DNA of 64,000 nucleotides from Cerasicoccus arenae (GTDB lineage Bacteria; Verrucomicrobiota; Verrucomicrobiia; Opitutales; Cerasicoccaceae). The position numbers and the translations under genes were made by a program. The DNA lies in contig NZ_BMXG01000009.1 in assembly GCF_014651635.1 (NCBI RefSeq), forward strand, positions 62,001 through 126,000, written 5' to 3'. Below are positions 9,109-17,280 of this stretch, piece by piece (the first letter of the stretch is position 1; each line of letters opens with the position of its first letter). The notes below the pieces were generated by a model. The model saw only the letters and a program-made list of their open reading frames with translations. It was not told the DNA's origin and ran no database searches.

Positions 9109-9390
9109 TTAAATTCCGTAGCGCGACTTATAAACATGCCAGACATTGAGCAATGGCTGACGGGCGGGCGCTGGGAAACCCATGGAAAACTTAAGGGTCA
9201 ATCCGCCGCGCTGCTTCACGCCATAAATCACCCCTGATTGCAATTCGCCCCGCTCAACTTTTTCCCGAACCGCAGCCAAAAACTCAGACGGTAACGGACA
9301 CGGCGTACTGGTGTGCATGACGCCCCCACTGACCCCCACCGCAAAGACGGCACCAGAGAGCAATCGCTTCACCGTGAGGAGCAAATTCAT
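9109..9390 (-). CDS. Small exported/membrane-anchored protein, DUF3634-like
   Basis: A 93-aa protein. The N-terminus (MNLLLTVKRLLSGAVFAVGVSGGV) is a hydrophobic signal or anchor. The remainder follows the pattern I recall for DUF3634: a G/P-LPSEFL helix, G-V-I-Y-G-V strand, GGLTLKFS strand and a final NVW. That identification is from memory of the pattern, not from a search. Function of DUF3634 is unknown. It sits between the 315-aa membrane protein and the palindrome cluster, with 42 nt to the preceding gene on the same strand. Confidence 0.5.
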   Translation of the reverse strand: MNLLLTVKRLLSGAVFAVGVSGGVMHTSTPCPLPSEFLAAVREKVERGELQSGVIYGVKQRGGLTLKFSMGFPAPARQPLLNVWHVYKSRYGI

Positions 9391-9432
9391 CCCACTACGC
9401 TCGGAAGTTGCCTACAAAAAACACCCATTCTT

Positions 9433-10380
9433 CTAGGCTCCATTAGCAGCGCTCGGGGCCGGGGGATTTTTTGCATTCCAAAGCTTATTGTAGGCTTTGA
9501 CATCTTCGATGAATTTATGCGGTAGCCTTTCCTTCAGGACGGCAAGCGAGGACTTGAGTCTGGACCGGCCCAGCAAAATAGTGTCAGCGCTGGCGTTGCC
9601 CCGGATGTAAACCTCCAGATGCTCGGCACCTTCTTTAGCCTCGACCCCGTAGCCAATGAACTCAGAGCGTGGGTAGATCTTCAACCCGTTATGGAGAAAT
9701 ACGATCCATCGTTCTGAGCAAAAGATGGGATCGTCATCCCAGAACGTTGTGTCAGCCGCCATGTCGGCCTCGATCCCCCGCACGACAGTCATGGGGCTGA
9801 TGCCCGACTTGGCCAGTCGGCGAATGTACGGATGCTTCTCCGGGTTTGGCCCGCGAATGAGTTGCCCCACTAAGAGAATTAATGATACGACAAAGGCCAC
9901 CATCGCTACCAACAGAAATAGATTCGGGCTCAAGGCATAATTCACATAACCATCCAGCATCACGGGGTAGAGCGCTGGCGTCTCAGCAGCCTGCTCCTTA
10001 AAGTCATCTGGAATATCAGTAAGGCGCCCCGATACATGATCCCCCTCAAAATCACTGTCCACATAGACCAGCAACATGCGCGTGCCCACCGGACAAACGA
10101 GGTAGGAGCCCAGCTCCGCACCAGTATCGACCGCACCATCTTTGCCCAGCGCCAGATTTTTTGAGCCAACCTTTAGAAACGGAGCATCCGCCTCCACATA
10201 CTGCACTGCTCCCGGATTACTCAGGTCAACCCTGCCCAGCGAATAAGGCCCCGTTGCCATGTTGTAGAAATACTTCCAGTTGAAGGCAAAAATCACCAGA
10301 CATGCCGCCAAGACGTATAAAGTAGTGCTGCGAGTCGCGCGCAAGTCGTCGCTCGCTTTTTCGATAATGATATGGGCCAT
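9433..10380 (-). CDS. Membrane protein of unknown function, two transmembrane helices
   Basis: A 315-aa protein not assigned to a family. Helix 1 is at about residues 20-40 and helix 2 at about 155-178, so residues 41-154 are predicted outside the cytoplasm and the C-terminal 135 residues inside. The extracytoplasmic part has alternating beta-type pattern (GAVQYVEADAPFLKVGSKN). The cytoplasmic part contains a PH-like beta-rich stretch (RWIVFLHNGLKIYPRSEFIGYGVEAKE) that may bind membrane lipid. The C-terminus is a low-complexity PPAPSAANGA tail. It is followed at 42 nt by the DUF3634-like gene on the same strand. Confidence 0.55.
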   Translation of the reverse strand: MAHIIIEKASDDLRATRSTTLYVLAACLVIFAFNWKYFYNMATGPYSLGRVDLSNPGAVQYVEADAPFLKVGSKNLALGKDGAVDTGAELGSYLVCPVGTRMLLVYVDSDFEGDHVSGRLTDIPDDFKEQAAETPALYPVMLDGYVNYALSPNLFLLVAMVAFVVSLILLVGQLIRGPNPEKHPYIRRLAKSGISPMTVVRGIEADMAADTTFWDDDPIFCSERWIVFLHNGLKIYPRSEFIGYGVEAKEGAEHLEVYIRGNASADTILLGRSRLKSSLAVLKERLPHKFIEDVKAYNKLWNAKNPPAPSAANGA

Positions 10381-10613
10381 GCAAGTAGGTGGTTATCGGC
10401 TGTGTTTTTCGCGAATATTGTCATGAACGAAGCCCTCCAAGCCGTCAATCACTTGATTCTCTACGAACAAGCAATAACCAGAGCCAATGACCGCTATTTT
10501 TTACCACCTAAAGCCATTAAATAACATCGATCAGTCCATAATCAGAAAAAAACCTACCCAACCCAGCCAACTGAACCAGTGGAGCCAACCAAGCCAATGG
10601 AGTCATTGTCAGA

Positions 10614-10720
10614 TGAGACGATACGTGGTATGATTGATGTTCATTCAGAAAATCGTCCGATTAGTCGGCATTGCCTAACTGACGTCTCACCGACGCCGAG
10701 CGGGCTTTTTGTTCTTTGAT
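10614..10720 (+). ncRNA. Candidate structured RNA (unassigned)
   Basis: TGAGACG (10614-10620) can pair with CGTCTCA (10683-10689), closing a loop that holds two further small hairpins: ATAC-GTG-GTAT (10621-10631) and CCGA-TTAG-TCGG (10657-10668). The segment ends in GCCGAGCGGGCTTTTTG, which gives at best a 3-bp stem before the T run. No known riboswitch or RNA family was recognised, and no plus-strand gene follows, so if real it would be a free-standing transcript. Confidence 0.2.
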
Positions 10721-10744
10721 TCATTTTTTTCACTTTCTCCATCT

Positions 10745-10768
10745 CCCCCCCCCCCCCCCCCCCCCCCC
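10745..10768. repeat. C24 homopolymer tract
   Basis: Twenty-four consecutive cytosines, by far the longest homopolymer in the window. It lies 16 nt beyond the T run of the minus-strand terminator at 10785-10820, outside any gene. Such a tract is highly slippage-prone; its exact length should be regarded as uncertain. Confidence 0.95.
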
Positions 10769-10784
10769 GACGGCTCAGCGTTTC

Positions 10785-10820
10785 AAAAAAACGCCCCGGA
10801 CGTAATTCACATCCGGGGCG
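10785..10820 (-). terminator. Rho-independent terminator of the beta-helix gene
   Basis: Perfect 9-bp stem CGCCCCGGA (10792-10800) / TCCGGGGCG (10812-10820) with an 11-nt loop. On the minus strand it is followed by seven T (10785-10791). It begins 24 nt after the stop of the 1126-aa beta-helix protein. Confidence 0.9.
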
Positions 10821-10843
10821 TGTTGAAGAGTTAAAGCCTGGGT

Positions 10844-13800
10844 TTAAGGCACCGTAGCATTGACCGTGATTGGCACCGAGAAGCCATTTTCCAGCTTAAC
10901 GAGGATGGTTGCCTCTAGACGATCACCCGAGCTCAGACCCGCAGTCAGCAGGGTGAAGGTCAAGGTCTTCGTACTACTAGAGGAGAGAGTGCCAGTGGCT
11001 GGAGTCACACTCAACCAGTCAACGGTGTCATTCATCCGGATCACGTAATCCAACGAACCGCCAAGCGCACCAGTCGTCAGCACGACATCCACTGGTGTGG
11101 TCGCACCACCAGCAACACCAGTAAGCTGGACGAAGTATTTATCTGCGGTGATCGCAATCGGACGAATCGGAAACAGCGAACTGTCGCCATACTCAATCGC
11201 ACCTTGATCTGGATTGTCCCCCGCATAAATATCGGCGAAGTTGAACATCGCCAGACCGTCGTCAATGCCAGCAGAGCCACTGGCCAAACGAAAGTCGCCG
11301 ACTGCCTCATTTACAAAGGTCGGAGCATCGTCGAGCGTGCCATTAGCTTCCATTGCAATGCCGCCATACCCAGCTTGTGTCGCCGCGTAGACCACATGCG
11401 CACTGGATAGACCAGCCGAGGAGAGGTTGTCGTAGTCGAAGCTATTCCACGGATCCTGCACGATGTCGGCAATTGGCCGGTCGTAGTTACTATGTGAGGT
11501 AAGGCAGCGAATGATGTTGTTGCGGCTCATCCCTAGGAAGAGTTTGCGCGGTGTGTCACCATCATCCCCAAAGCCAACACCCGTCAGGCCATTGCCTCGT
11601 GCATTAATGGTGTTGTTGAAGAAGAAGCTCTTACCTTTTGAATAGGTCGGCCCCCCCCCCAGCTTCACCACGGCATAACAGCTATCACGATCATCACCCG
11701 AGTTGAAAAGAAGGTTTTGATAGACATAGGACGGACCCACACTACATGGAGCCAAACTCAGGCCGACGAAGCAGCTCTCAATCCGGTTTCCGAAGTAACG
11801 GGTATTCATTTGACCGCCATCCATCTCCGTCCCGTCGTCATTAGCGAAGGCCAGCATGTTGCCATAGACATCGGTGTCGCGGTAGAAAGAGCCGTATTGG
11901 CTGTTATTGTTTTCACCTTCAATGACATCGTTCCAGCGAATTTCGTCACTTCCGATCATGTCATTATAGCGGACCACGAAGTTGCCCTTCATAATCTTGG
12001 CATAAGTACCTGAGACATTCTGCACATAGATCGCACTGGGGCCCATCGGGTGCTTGTTACCTTCCCAATTGTTCGCCATCGCCCGGGGATCGTGCATATA
12101 GCAGCGTTCCACAGTAACACGCGAACTCTGGTAAAGGTGGACTGCGGCATCCTTGTTGATCGCCTTCTTCTTACCCGCATTTTTGTCGGCCAAGGTCTCA
12201 TAATAATAGACCCCTCCCTGATAATTAGGCTCACGCGCCCAACCAGACATTTCGCAATTAACCAAGCGAATATTGTCCGACATAAGCACCTGAACGGCAT
12301 GGCGACGTCCGCCCACAATGTCGATGTTCTCTAGGATAAGATAGCTGCTGTTCTTGATCAGCACGGCAATATTCTTGGCATAACCGCCATCAATATCGCT
12401 TGAACCTGTGCCAGTGATTTTGATCCATCCGTCAGGCTCACCATGAAGGTCTTCAATCAACAACTGGCCGCTGGAGTAAAGGCTCGCCACGGTAATGGTC
12501 TCGGCAATGGGAGGTGTCGAGGACCAAGTCGTCACTGCCGATCCAGCTTCTTCCAGAACAGTCCCGTTTGCTTCGAGAACCACCTGAATTTCGTAATCGG
12601 TATCTTCTTCAAGGCCGACTACACTGCCACGGTATTCACCGCGAGTATCGTCATAGACCGGCTCAAAAGCTTCGTTCCATATCGTTTCCCCCGCCGCACG
12701 ATAGTAGATGTGAGCGACCTCATCGCTCACCTGCGCCTCACGGCTTACATATACGCTCACCGACTGATAAGTTGGCACCGTACGGACAGGCAGGTTTTGC
12801 GATTCATAAACATGAACCTCATCCAAGAAGAGCTTGCTGCTCGGGTTGTCCTTCGGCATCGAAATGCCGATCTTGATGTAAACTGTGCCTGTAGGCGCGA
12901 GTTCATAGGGACTGGAAAATTTCCGATATGGCATAGTGCCCTCAATATCGAAAATTGTGCTCGTGCCACCCAATCTAGTCGTGCCGTCAGCCGCATAGAA
13001 CCCGATGTTCATCGTCGGGCTAACCACGATGTTATCAATGGATGCTAAAACAGACAGCGAGTAATATTTACCCTCAGTGGCCGGAATCAAGTCGTGGTCA
13101 TATGACTTGTAAAAGCTAGCGCCATTAAACTTCCCAGCCTGCGCCCCGACAGCGACGGCCGTTGTTTCCACAATTACACCGCCATTCCAATCTGACACAC
13201 CGCCTTCGAAGCCGGCATCAGGCGTAATACTCGTCAATTGCTGGTTAATGAATGAGGGTGAAACAAGCCCCGTGGCGTCCGTTGTTATCAGCACGTCGTC
13301 CAGATAAGACATGCCGGTTCCCGGCTGAGCTGCTGCGAAATAAAACCGTGCAGTCGTCGCACCTGAAGGAGGGTAGATACCATCCGCATAATAGACAGTG
13401 TAGGGATTGGTGCCCGTCAGTGTAAGAAAATGATCGGTGCTCATTTGCGTACCGCTGCTATCATAATAGCGCATTTGGATCAGCCCACTAGAAGTCGCGG
13501 AATCAGAGGCTGCCGCGAAAGATAAGGCATACTCCTTGGCTGGGTCACAGGAGAATTCATACCAGGACTGTTTCCAGAATGTTCCATGTGTGATGGCTGA
13601 GGCATTGTTGCCCTCATAAGCATCTGCTCCGGTAACGAGACTCGCGTGTCCCTTATACCAACCGGAATGACCATTCTCGAATCCGCCATTGGAGTTCACC
13701 GTCACAGCCTTATGTGCGAAAATATCGAAGTAAAGTTCGTCGAAATAGGCAACACCGTACGTCGATGTGCTTTTACCAACATATAGTTGCAAGCTGGCGT

Positions 13801-14221
13801 AATCGGTATCGACCGGCACAAGCACGCCACCACTGTCGCAAGACGTATAGCTCGTAGTTCCGGAAACTCCTCCAGCCCCAACAGTCGAAATCTCTTGATC
13901 ACTGGCGTCATAAAATTTCACACGAATGCCAGCGCCACCCATCACGATGTCTTCGCACTTCACATAGCCACCGAAAGAAACAATCTGGCCAGGCTCACAA
14001 TCAATATATTGTATGATCTGTTTGAAGTAAAAAGTCTGATTAATGCGACCAGACTGGGTTCCGGCGTAGACCTCAGTGGTCTCTAAAGAAATCCCAGGCC
14101 AATTCGAAGTGCCACCTTCAAAGCCGGGATTAACTAATACATCGACGGCGGAGCATACCACCGGAGATAACAACACACAACAAGCAACCGCCATCAGGCG
14201 ACGTGGTATCATTTGATTCAT
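10844..14221 (-). CDS. Secreted right-handed beta-helix protein with three N-terminal CBM-like repeats
   Basis: An 1125-residue secreted protein. I start at ATG 14221 (MNQMIPRRLMAVACC) rather than a TTG two codons upstream. A signal peptide (to about residue 26, VVCSA) is followed by three divergent ~150-aa repeats, each beginning with N.GFE.G.S.W (about residues 30, 180 and 335), the layout of CBM4/9-like sugar-binding beta-sandwiches. Then come an FN3-like module (about 480-570), a pectate-lyase-type parallel beta-helix (about 575-1000, with SSYLILENIDIVGG and DNIRLVNCEMSG coils) and a C-terminal beta-sandwich (VDWLSVTPATGTLSSSS) resembling BACON/Ig domains. Likely a polysaccharide lyase or hydrolase; exact family not assigned. 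A G10 tract lies in frame at 11651-11660. Confidence 0.75.
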   Translation of the reverse strand: MNQMIPRRLMAVACCVLLSPVVCSAVDVLVNPGFEGGTSNWPGISLETTEVYAGTQSGRINQTFYFKQIIQYIDCEPGQIVSFGGYVKCEDIVMGGAGIRVKFYDASDQEISTVGAGGVSGTTSYTSCDSGGVLVPVDTDYASLQLYVGKSTSTYGVAYFDELYFDIFAHKAVTVNSNGGFENGHSGWYKGHASLVTGADAYEGNNASAITHGTFWKQSWYEFSCDPAKEYALSFAAASDSATSSGLIQMRYYDSSGTQMSTDHFLTLTGTNPYTVYYADGIYPPSGATTARFYFAAAQPGTGMSYLDDVLITTDATGLVSPSFINQQLTSITPDAGFEGGVSDWNGGVIVETTAVAVGAQAGKFNGASFYKSYDHDLIPATEGKYYSLSVLASIDNIVVSPTMNIGFYAADGTTRLGGTSTIFDIEGTMPYRKFSSPYELAPTGTVYIKIGISMPKDNPSSKLFLDEVHVYESQNLPVRTVPTYQSVSVYVSREAQVSDEVAHIYYRAAGETIWNEAFEPVYDDTRGEYRGSVVGLEEDTDYEIQVVLEANGTVLEEAGSAVTTWSSTPPIAETITVASLYSSGQLLIEDLHGEPDGWIKITGTGSSDIDGGYAKNIAVLIKNSSYLILENIDIVGGRRHAVQVLMSDNIRLVNCEMSGWAREPNYQGGVYYYETLADKNAGKKKAINKDAAVHLYQSSRVTVERCYMHDPRAMANNWEGNKHPMGPSAIYVQNVSGTYAKIMKGNFVVRYNDMIGSDEIRWNDVIEGENNNSQYGSFYRDTDVYGNMLAFANDDGTEMDGGQMNTRYFGNRIESCFVGLSLAPCSVGPSYVYQNLLFNSGDDRDSCYAVVKLGGGPTYSKGKSFFFNNTINARGNGLTGVGFGDDGDTPRKLFLGMSRNNIIRCLTSHSNYDRPIADIVQDPWNSFDYDNLSSAGLSSAHVVYAATQAGYGGIAMEANGTLDDAPTFVNEAVGDFRLASGSAGIDDGLAMFNFADIYAGDNPDQGAIEYGDSSLFPIRPIAITADKYFVQLTGVAGGATTPVDVVLTTGALGGSLDYVIRMNDTVDWLSVTPATGTLSSSSTKTLTFTLLTAGLSSGDRLEATILVKLENGFSVPITVNATVP
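11651..11660 (-). repeat. In-frame G10 tract in the beta-helix gene
   Basis: Ten cytosines on the plus strand, read on the minus strand as CTG GGG GGG GGG (Leu-Gly-Gly-Gly) near residue 855 of the beta-helix protein. A one-base change in length would truncate the C-terminal quarter. Confidence 0.9.
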
Positions 14222-14281
14222 GATCAACTAGGGTTAACAATGGTGACGCCTTACAGGGGAGTAGCGCCAAGTTACGAGAAG

Positions 14282-14332
14282 TCCCACAAGTGGGATACAT
14301 GGCTGATCAAATATGATATTCTGACTAAGTCA
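14282..14332 (-). promoter_or_regulatory. Two palindromes upstream of the beta-helix gene
   Basis: TCCCACAAGTGGGA (14282-14295) is a perfect inverted repeat around AA, and TGACTAAGTCA (14322-14332) is a 5-bp inverted repeat around a central A. They lie 60-110 nt upstream of the ATG at 14221. The second sequence recurs exactly at 19106-19116 before the GH36 gene, so it is a candidate operator shared by two carbohydrate genes. Confidence 0.5.
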
Positions 14333-14483
14333 AACTAAATACTATCTTATACAGTCGCATCTGAGGATTTCATAATTATTTCACCATCCTGAATTAGTCA
14401 GAGACAAAGCGAATTAAAATGACCGCAGCTACAAGTTGCCAATCACTGGGAGCAGGGCGAACTTACCAATGACAAAAGCTCAA

Positions 14484-16325
14484 TCAGAAATTTGGGTATG
14501 GCTCACCAGGATGAACGTTACGCCACATATTCCTCAAATGCACACCGTCATCTATTGTAAGACTTCGATAAAACAACGTACGTTCGCGCTGGGCCGCTTC
14601 TTCATCCGGCGCAACTAGTTGGTTAAACTCTTCAACAGCCAATGTGCGATCTAGGGCACGTGATCTATCGATACTCGATAGCAATTCTTCGAACCAATAT
14701 CCCTTCACACCAATCCTTGGTGTATTAAAATGCGATGACATTTCTTCATTAAAATCTTCGTATGTGATATCGCCAGTCATCACTAGCTTCGACTGACCAT
14801 CCCATTTGCTGCGAACAGAGGCCCTCATCCCCCCAGGACTAAAGCTATATGTGGCCGGAAATCCTTCAGTGATGGGCATAAAATCGACCATCATTTCAGC
14901 TGGTTTTCCACCGACAACGGCTGGTAGCCAATTCGCCTGTTGGTTGAACGACTCGTTCACCGGTTGCGACGAAATATACATAAGAAAATCCAAGGCCCAA
15001 TCAAAATTCGGGCTCTGCTTATTGATGCCCATTGGAACACCAGCCTTGAAGTTGGCCTCCGATTCACGATATGGAATGTACTTCGCCCAACGCTCCCCTT
15101 CTACTGGTAAGGGTGCCGGTGTCAAAATGACTTCGAAGCGATCTTCTTCACGATCACGGCTAGCAACACCTTTAAAAATGCCCGAGGCATCCCAACCACC
15201 AGATGAAATAATCGCTGCATTACCAAGCACAAAACGTCTCTGAGCTTGTTCACGGTCTAATCCCAAATAGCCCATCGGAAAGAAATCGGAAATCGTTCGC
15301 GCAAAATTATAAAACTCGCGAATCTCGGGGGAATTGAAACTCCATACACCAAGATCCCAGCCTGATATTGCTTCCAAGCCAGACATCTGCGTAATGCCAT
15401 CAATATCTAACTCGTCACTATAGTGAGAGAAAAATGCGGGTTGATAGAGATTGGCTAGGTTACTAACAAAATAGTTGCTCCCGGAAATAGCTGCGAGATA
15501 TTTGAGATCCTGCTCCACCGCCATTTCCTGAATAGCATTACAATAGAGTAAGAACTGCCCCAATGTTTCAGGAGGCTGATCATTCGCCAACCAATCGCGC
15601 AGGCGCTGATTATCAGGCAAATAGCCGAATGTTTGGCCTCCTTCTTCACGGATCCACATATCCTGCAACCATTCGGGCTGGGGAGATAAGGATATGTTAT
15701 GCCGCAAAAACGCTTTCCCATCCTTAAGTATAGTACCGTTATAGAAAAGGCGCAGTTTACCAAAGTTACTCACTGGCACGGAATAATAATCGCTCAAGTC
15801 GTCATTCCAACCGCCCTCCATACCGTCCATGAATGTATCTTTCCAAGGAGATTTAGCGAGGTAATCGCGCAAGTCAGCATCGAGTTCCGGCGAAGTAAAT
15901 TCCTTAGCGTTGTAGGGATTAGGCTTCCCTACATACTCTCCCAATGCAGTAAAGAACCGAGCGACCCCGCTCCCCTGAATCAGTTGTGTTTTCCCTGTAA
16001 CAGCAATATCTGGCGCAGTGCCACTAATCAAGTGCACGTTCATGAACTGACTATAAACGCGCTCAGTGATCGGCGTTTGCATCACCGTCACATTGGCCTC
16101 TTTTACACGCGGTAAAGCATTGTAATCATCAATCACCTTACCCAGCGCCTCTCTGTAACCAGGTTCTAATTGCCAATGGGCGACACGAATAATCCGCTGA
16201 CCATTCTCTCCGCCATCACCCAAGGTACGTTGAAGCACAAAGAATCTTACGGCGCTTGCCAAATACGCGGCCAGCAACAGACCAAGTGCGATATAATTCC
16301 AGTTAATTTTCTTTTTTTTCTCCAT
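14484..16325 (-). CDS. ABC-type sugar solute-binding protein, membrane-anchored
   Basis: A 613-aa extracellular solute-binding protein family 1 member. A KKKK-containing N-terminus and one hydrophobic segment (residues 11-31, no lipobox) suggest an uncleaved anchor. The mature part shows the maltose/oligosaccharide-binding pattern: VAHWQLEPGYREAL, TAPDIAVTG, YYSVPVSNFG, FVLGNAAIISSGGWD and PMGINKQSPN. It is longer than typical (about 430 aa), with an extended C-terminal helical region. It starts 4 nt after the stop of a TPR lipoprotein gene, so the two are an operon. No ABC permease or ATPase for it is in the window. Confidence 0.8.
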   Translation of the reverse strand: MEKKKKINWNYIALGLLLAAYLASAVRFFVLQRTLGDGGENGQRIIRVAHWQLEPGYREALGKVIDDYNALPRVKEANVTVMQTPITERVYSQFMNVHLISGTAPDIAVTGKTQLIQGSGVARFFTALGEYVGKPNPYNAKEFTSPELDADLRDYLAKSPWKDTFMDGMEGGWNDDLSDYYSVPVSNFGKLRLFYNGTILKDGKAFLRHNISLSPQPEWLQDMWIREEGGQTFGYLPDNQRLRDWLANDQPPETLGQFLLYCNAIQEMAVEQDLKYLAAISGSNYFVSNLANLYQPAFFSHYSDELDIDGITQMSGLEAISGWDLGVWSFNSPEIREFYNFARTISDFFPMGYLGLDREQAQRRFVLGNAAIISSGGWDASGIFKGVASRDREEDRFEVILTPAPLPVEGERWAKYIPYRESEANFKAGVPMGINKQSPNFDWALDFLMYISSQPVNESFNQQANWLPAVVGGKPAEMMVDFMPITEGFPATYSFSPGGMRASVRSKWDGQSKLVMTGDITYEDFNEEMSSHFNTPRIGVKGYWFEELLSSIDRSRALDRTLAVEEFNQLVAPDEEAAQRERTLFYRSLTIDDGVHLRNMWRNVHPGEPYPNF

Positions 16326-16329
16326 GGCC

Positions 16330-17226
16330 TCACCAAGTTTTTATAACGGGTATCTCTACAGCTTCATCCGGATGGCTGCTCGCGTAATCCTTCAGATGAT
16401 CACGCGCCATTGTACCATAGATGCTGCGTGGATGATCATTGATGATTCGCTGCCAAAGCTTTACCGCGAGCGCATCCTTGCTTAATTGAGCGGCCCACAT
16501 CGACATTCCCCAAAGATAAACATCTGCGCGCGATGCGTTTGCCATACCGATTTCGTCCGCCTTCAAATAGCAATCCAATGCAGTCGAGATATCATTTAAA
16601 TAATAGGCATAAAGATCACCAGAATACTGATATGCCACTGCCGCCCAAGGGTCAACGGGGTCTTTTTCAATCTGCGCTGCAATAATAACCAAGCCTTGCT
16701 GAATAGACTCAGGGGTCAGTAACTGCACATAGCTCTGTGCGAGGCGCAGGCTTGCTTGGTAACCAGCTTTCCCTGTCGGGTGCTCCTTTTGGACAGACTC
16801 GTAGAGGGCGCGTGCTTGTTCTAAATCAGTAACACCGTCACCGTCGGAAGAGCTAACTTCTTTAATGCGCGCCAAGGCCATTGTTGAAAGTGTCTTATAG
16901 CCATCATTTGCATCAGAGTTAAGTATTTCCCTAAACAAATCTACCGCAATTTTGGTTTTCTCTGGATCGGGCGGTGTGGCGTGCCAACACGAAATCGCAT
17001 AGGCGAATGTAATTTCCTCCCAGCGTGGATTCGTTTGGGGTAACTCTGGCTGGATGCGAGAAAGAGATTTATATGCAGATGTAAAATCGAATATGCGGAG
17101 CGCAGCCAACCCCTCGTCGGCAACAACCTCGATCTGATCATCATTTACTTTGGACGGGGCACACCCAAACAAAGTTAAAAGGCTCATGACGAGCGCAAAG
17201 GCAAAGAGATGAAAACTGCGACTCAT
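16330..17226 (-). CDS. TPR-type lipoprotein
   Basis: A 298-aa helical lipoprotein. I start at ATG 17226 (MSRSFHLFAFALVMSLLTLFGCAPS), which places a proper signal peptide and lipobox LFGC; a frame extension to 17262 is discarded. The rest is alpha-helical with tetratricopeptide-like periodicity (AYKSLSRIQPELP, ALYESVQKEHPTGKAGYQASLRLAQSY, AVKLWQRIINDHPRSIYG). It is the first gene of a pair with the solute-binding protein 4 nt downstream, suggesting that it scaffolds or presents substrate to that protein at the periplasmic face. It follows the GH36 gene by 54 nt on the same strand. Confidence 0.75.
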   Translation of the reverse strand: MSRSFHLFAFALVMSLLTLFGCAPSKVNDDQIEVVADEGLAALRIFDFTSAYKSLSRIQPELPQTNPRWEEITFAYAISCWHATPPDPEKTKIAVDLFREILNSDANDGYKTLSTMALARIKEVSSSDGDGVTDLEQARALYESVQKEHPTGKAGYQASLRLAQSYVQLLTPESIQQGLVIIAAQIEKDPVDPWAAVAYQYSGDLYAYYLNDISTALDCYLKADEIGMANASRADVYLWGMSMWAAQLSKDALAVKLWQRIINDHPRSIYGTMARDHLKDYASSHPDEAVEIPVIKTW

Positions 17227-17280
17227 AGAAATAAATGCAGAGGTGTGGGGTTCATATTGCAAGCAGTGTTTTAAATTGAT

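Larger units (their letters stand above)
10381..10843. other. 463-nt intergenic region
   Basis: It separates the start of the 315-aa protein gene from the 3' end of the beta-helix gene. It contains a possible 33-codon ORF on the plus strand (10423-10524, MNEALQAVNHLILYEQ..., not convincing), CCA/CCAA-rich low-complexity sequence around 10555-10600, a foldable stretch (10614-10720, listed separately), a 24-nt cytosine tract and the minus-strand terminator of the beta-helix gene. No established gene was found. Confidence 0.6.

Noticed and set aside
10423-10524. 33-codon plus-strand ORF MNEALQAVNHL...
   Set aside because: Protein-like composition but very short, no ribosome-binding site, no similarity recognised; kept only as a note in the intergenic entry.
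10555-10600. CCAA-rich stretch as a repeat array or CRISPR
   Set aside because: Units are irregular in length and sequence, with no spacers or conserved repeat.
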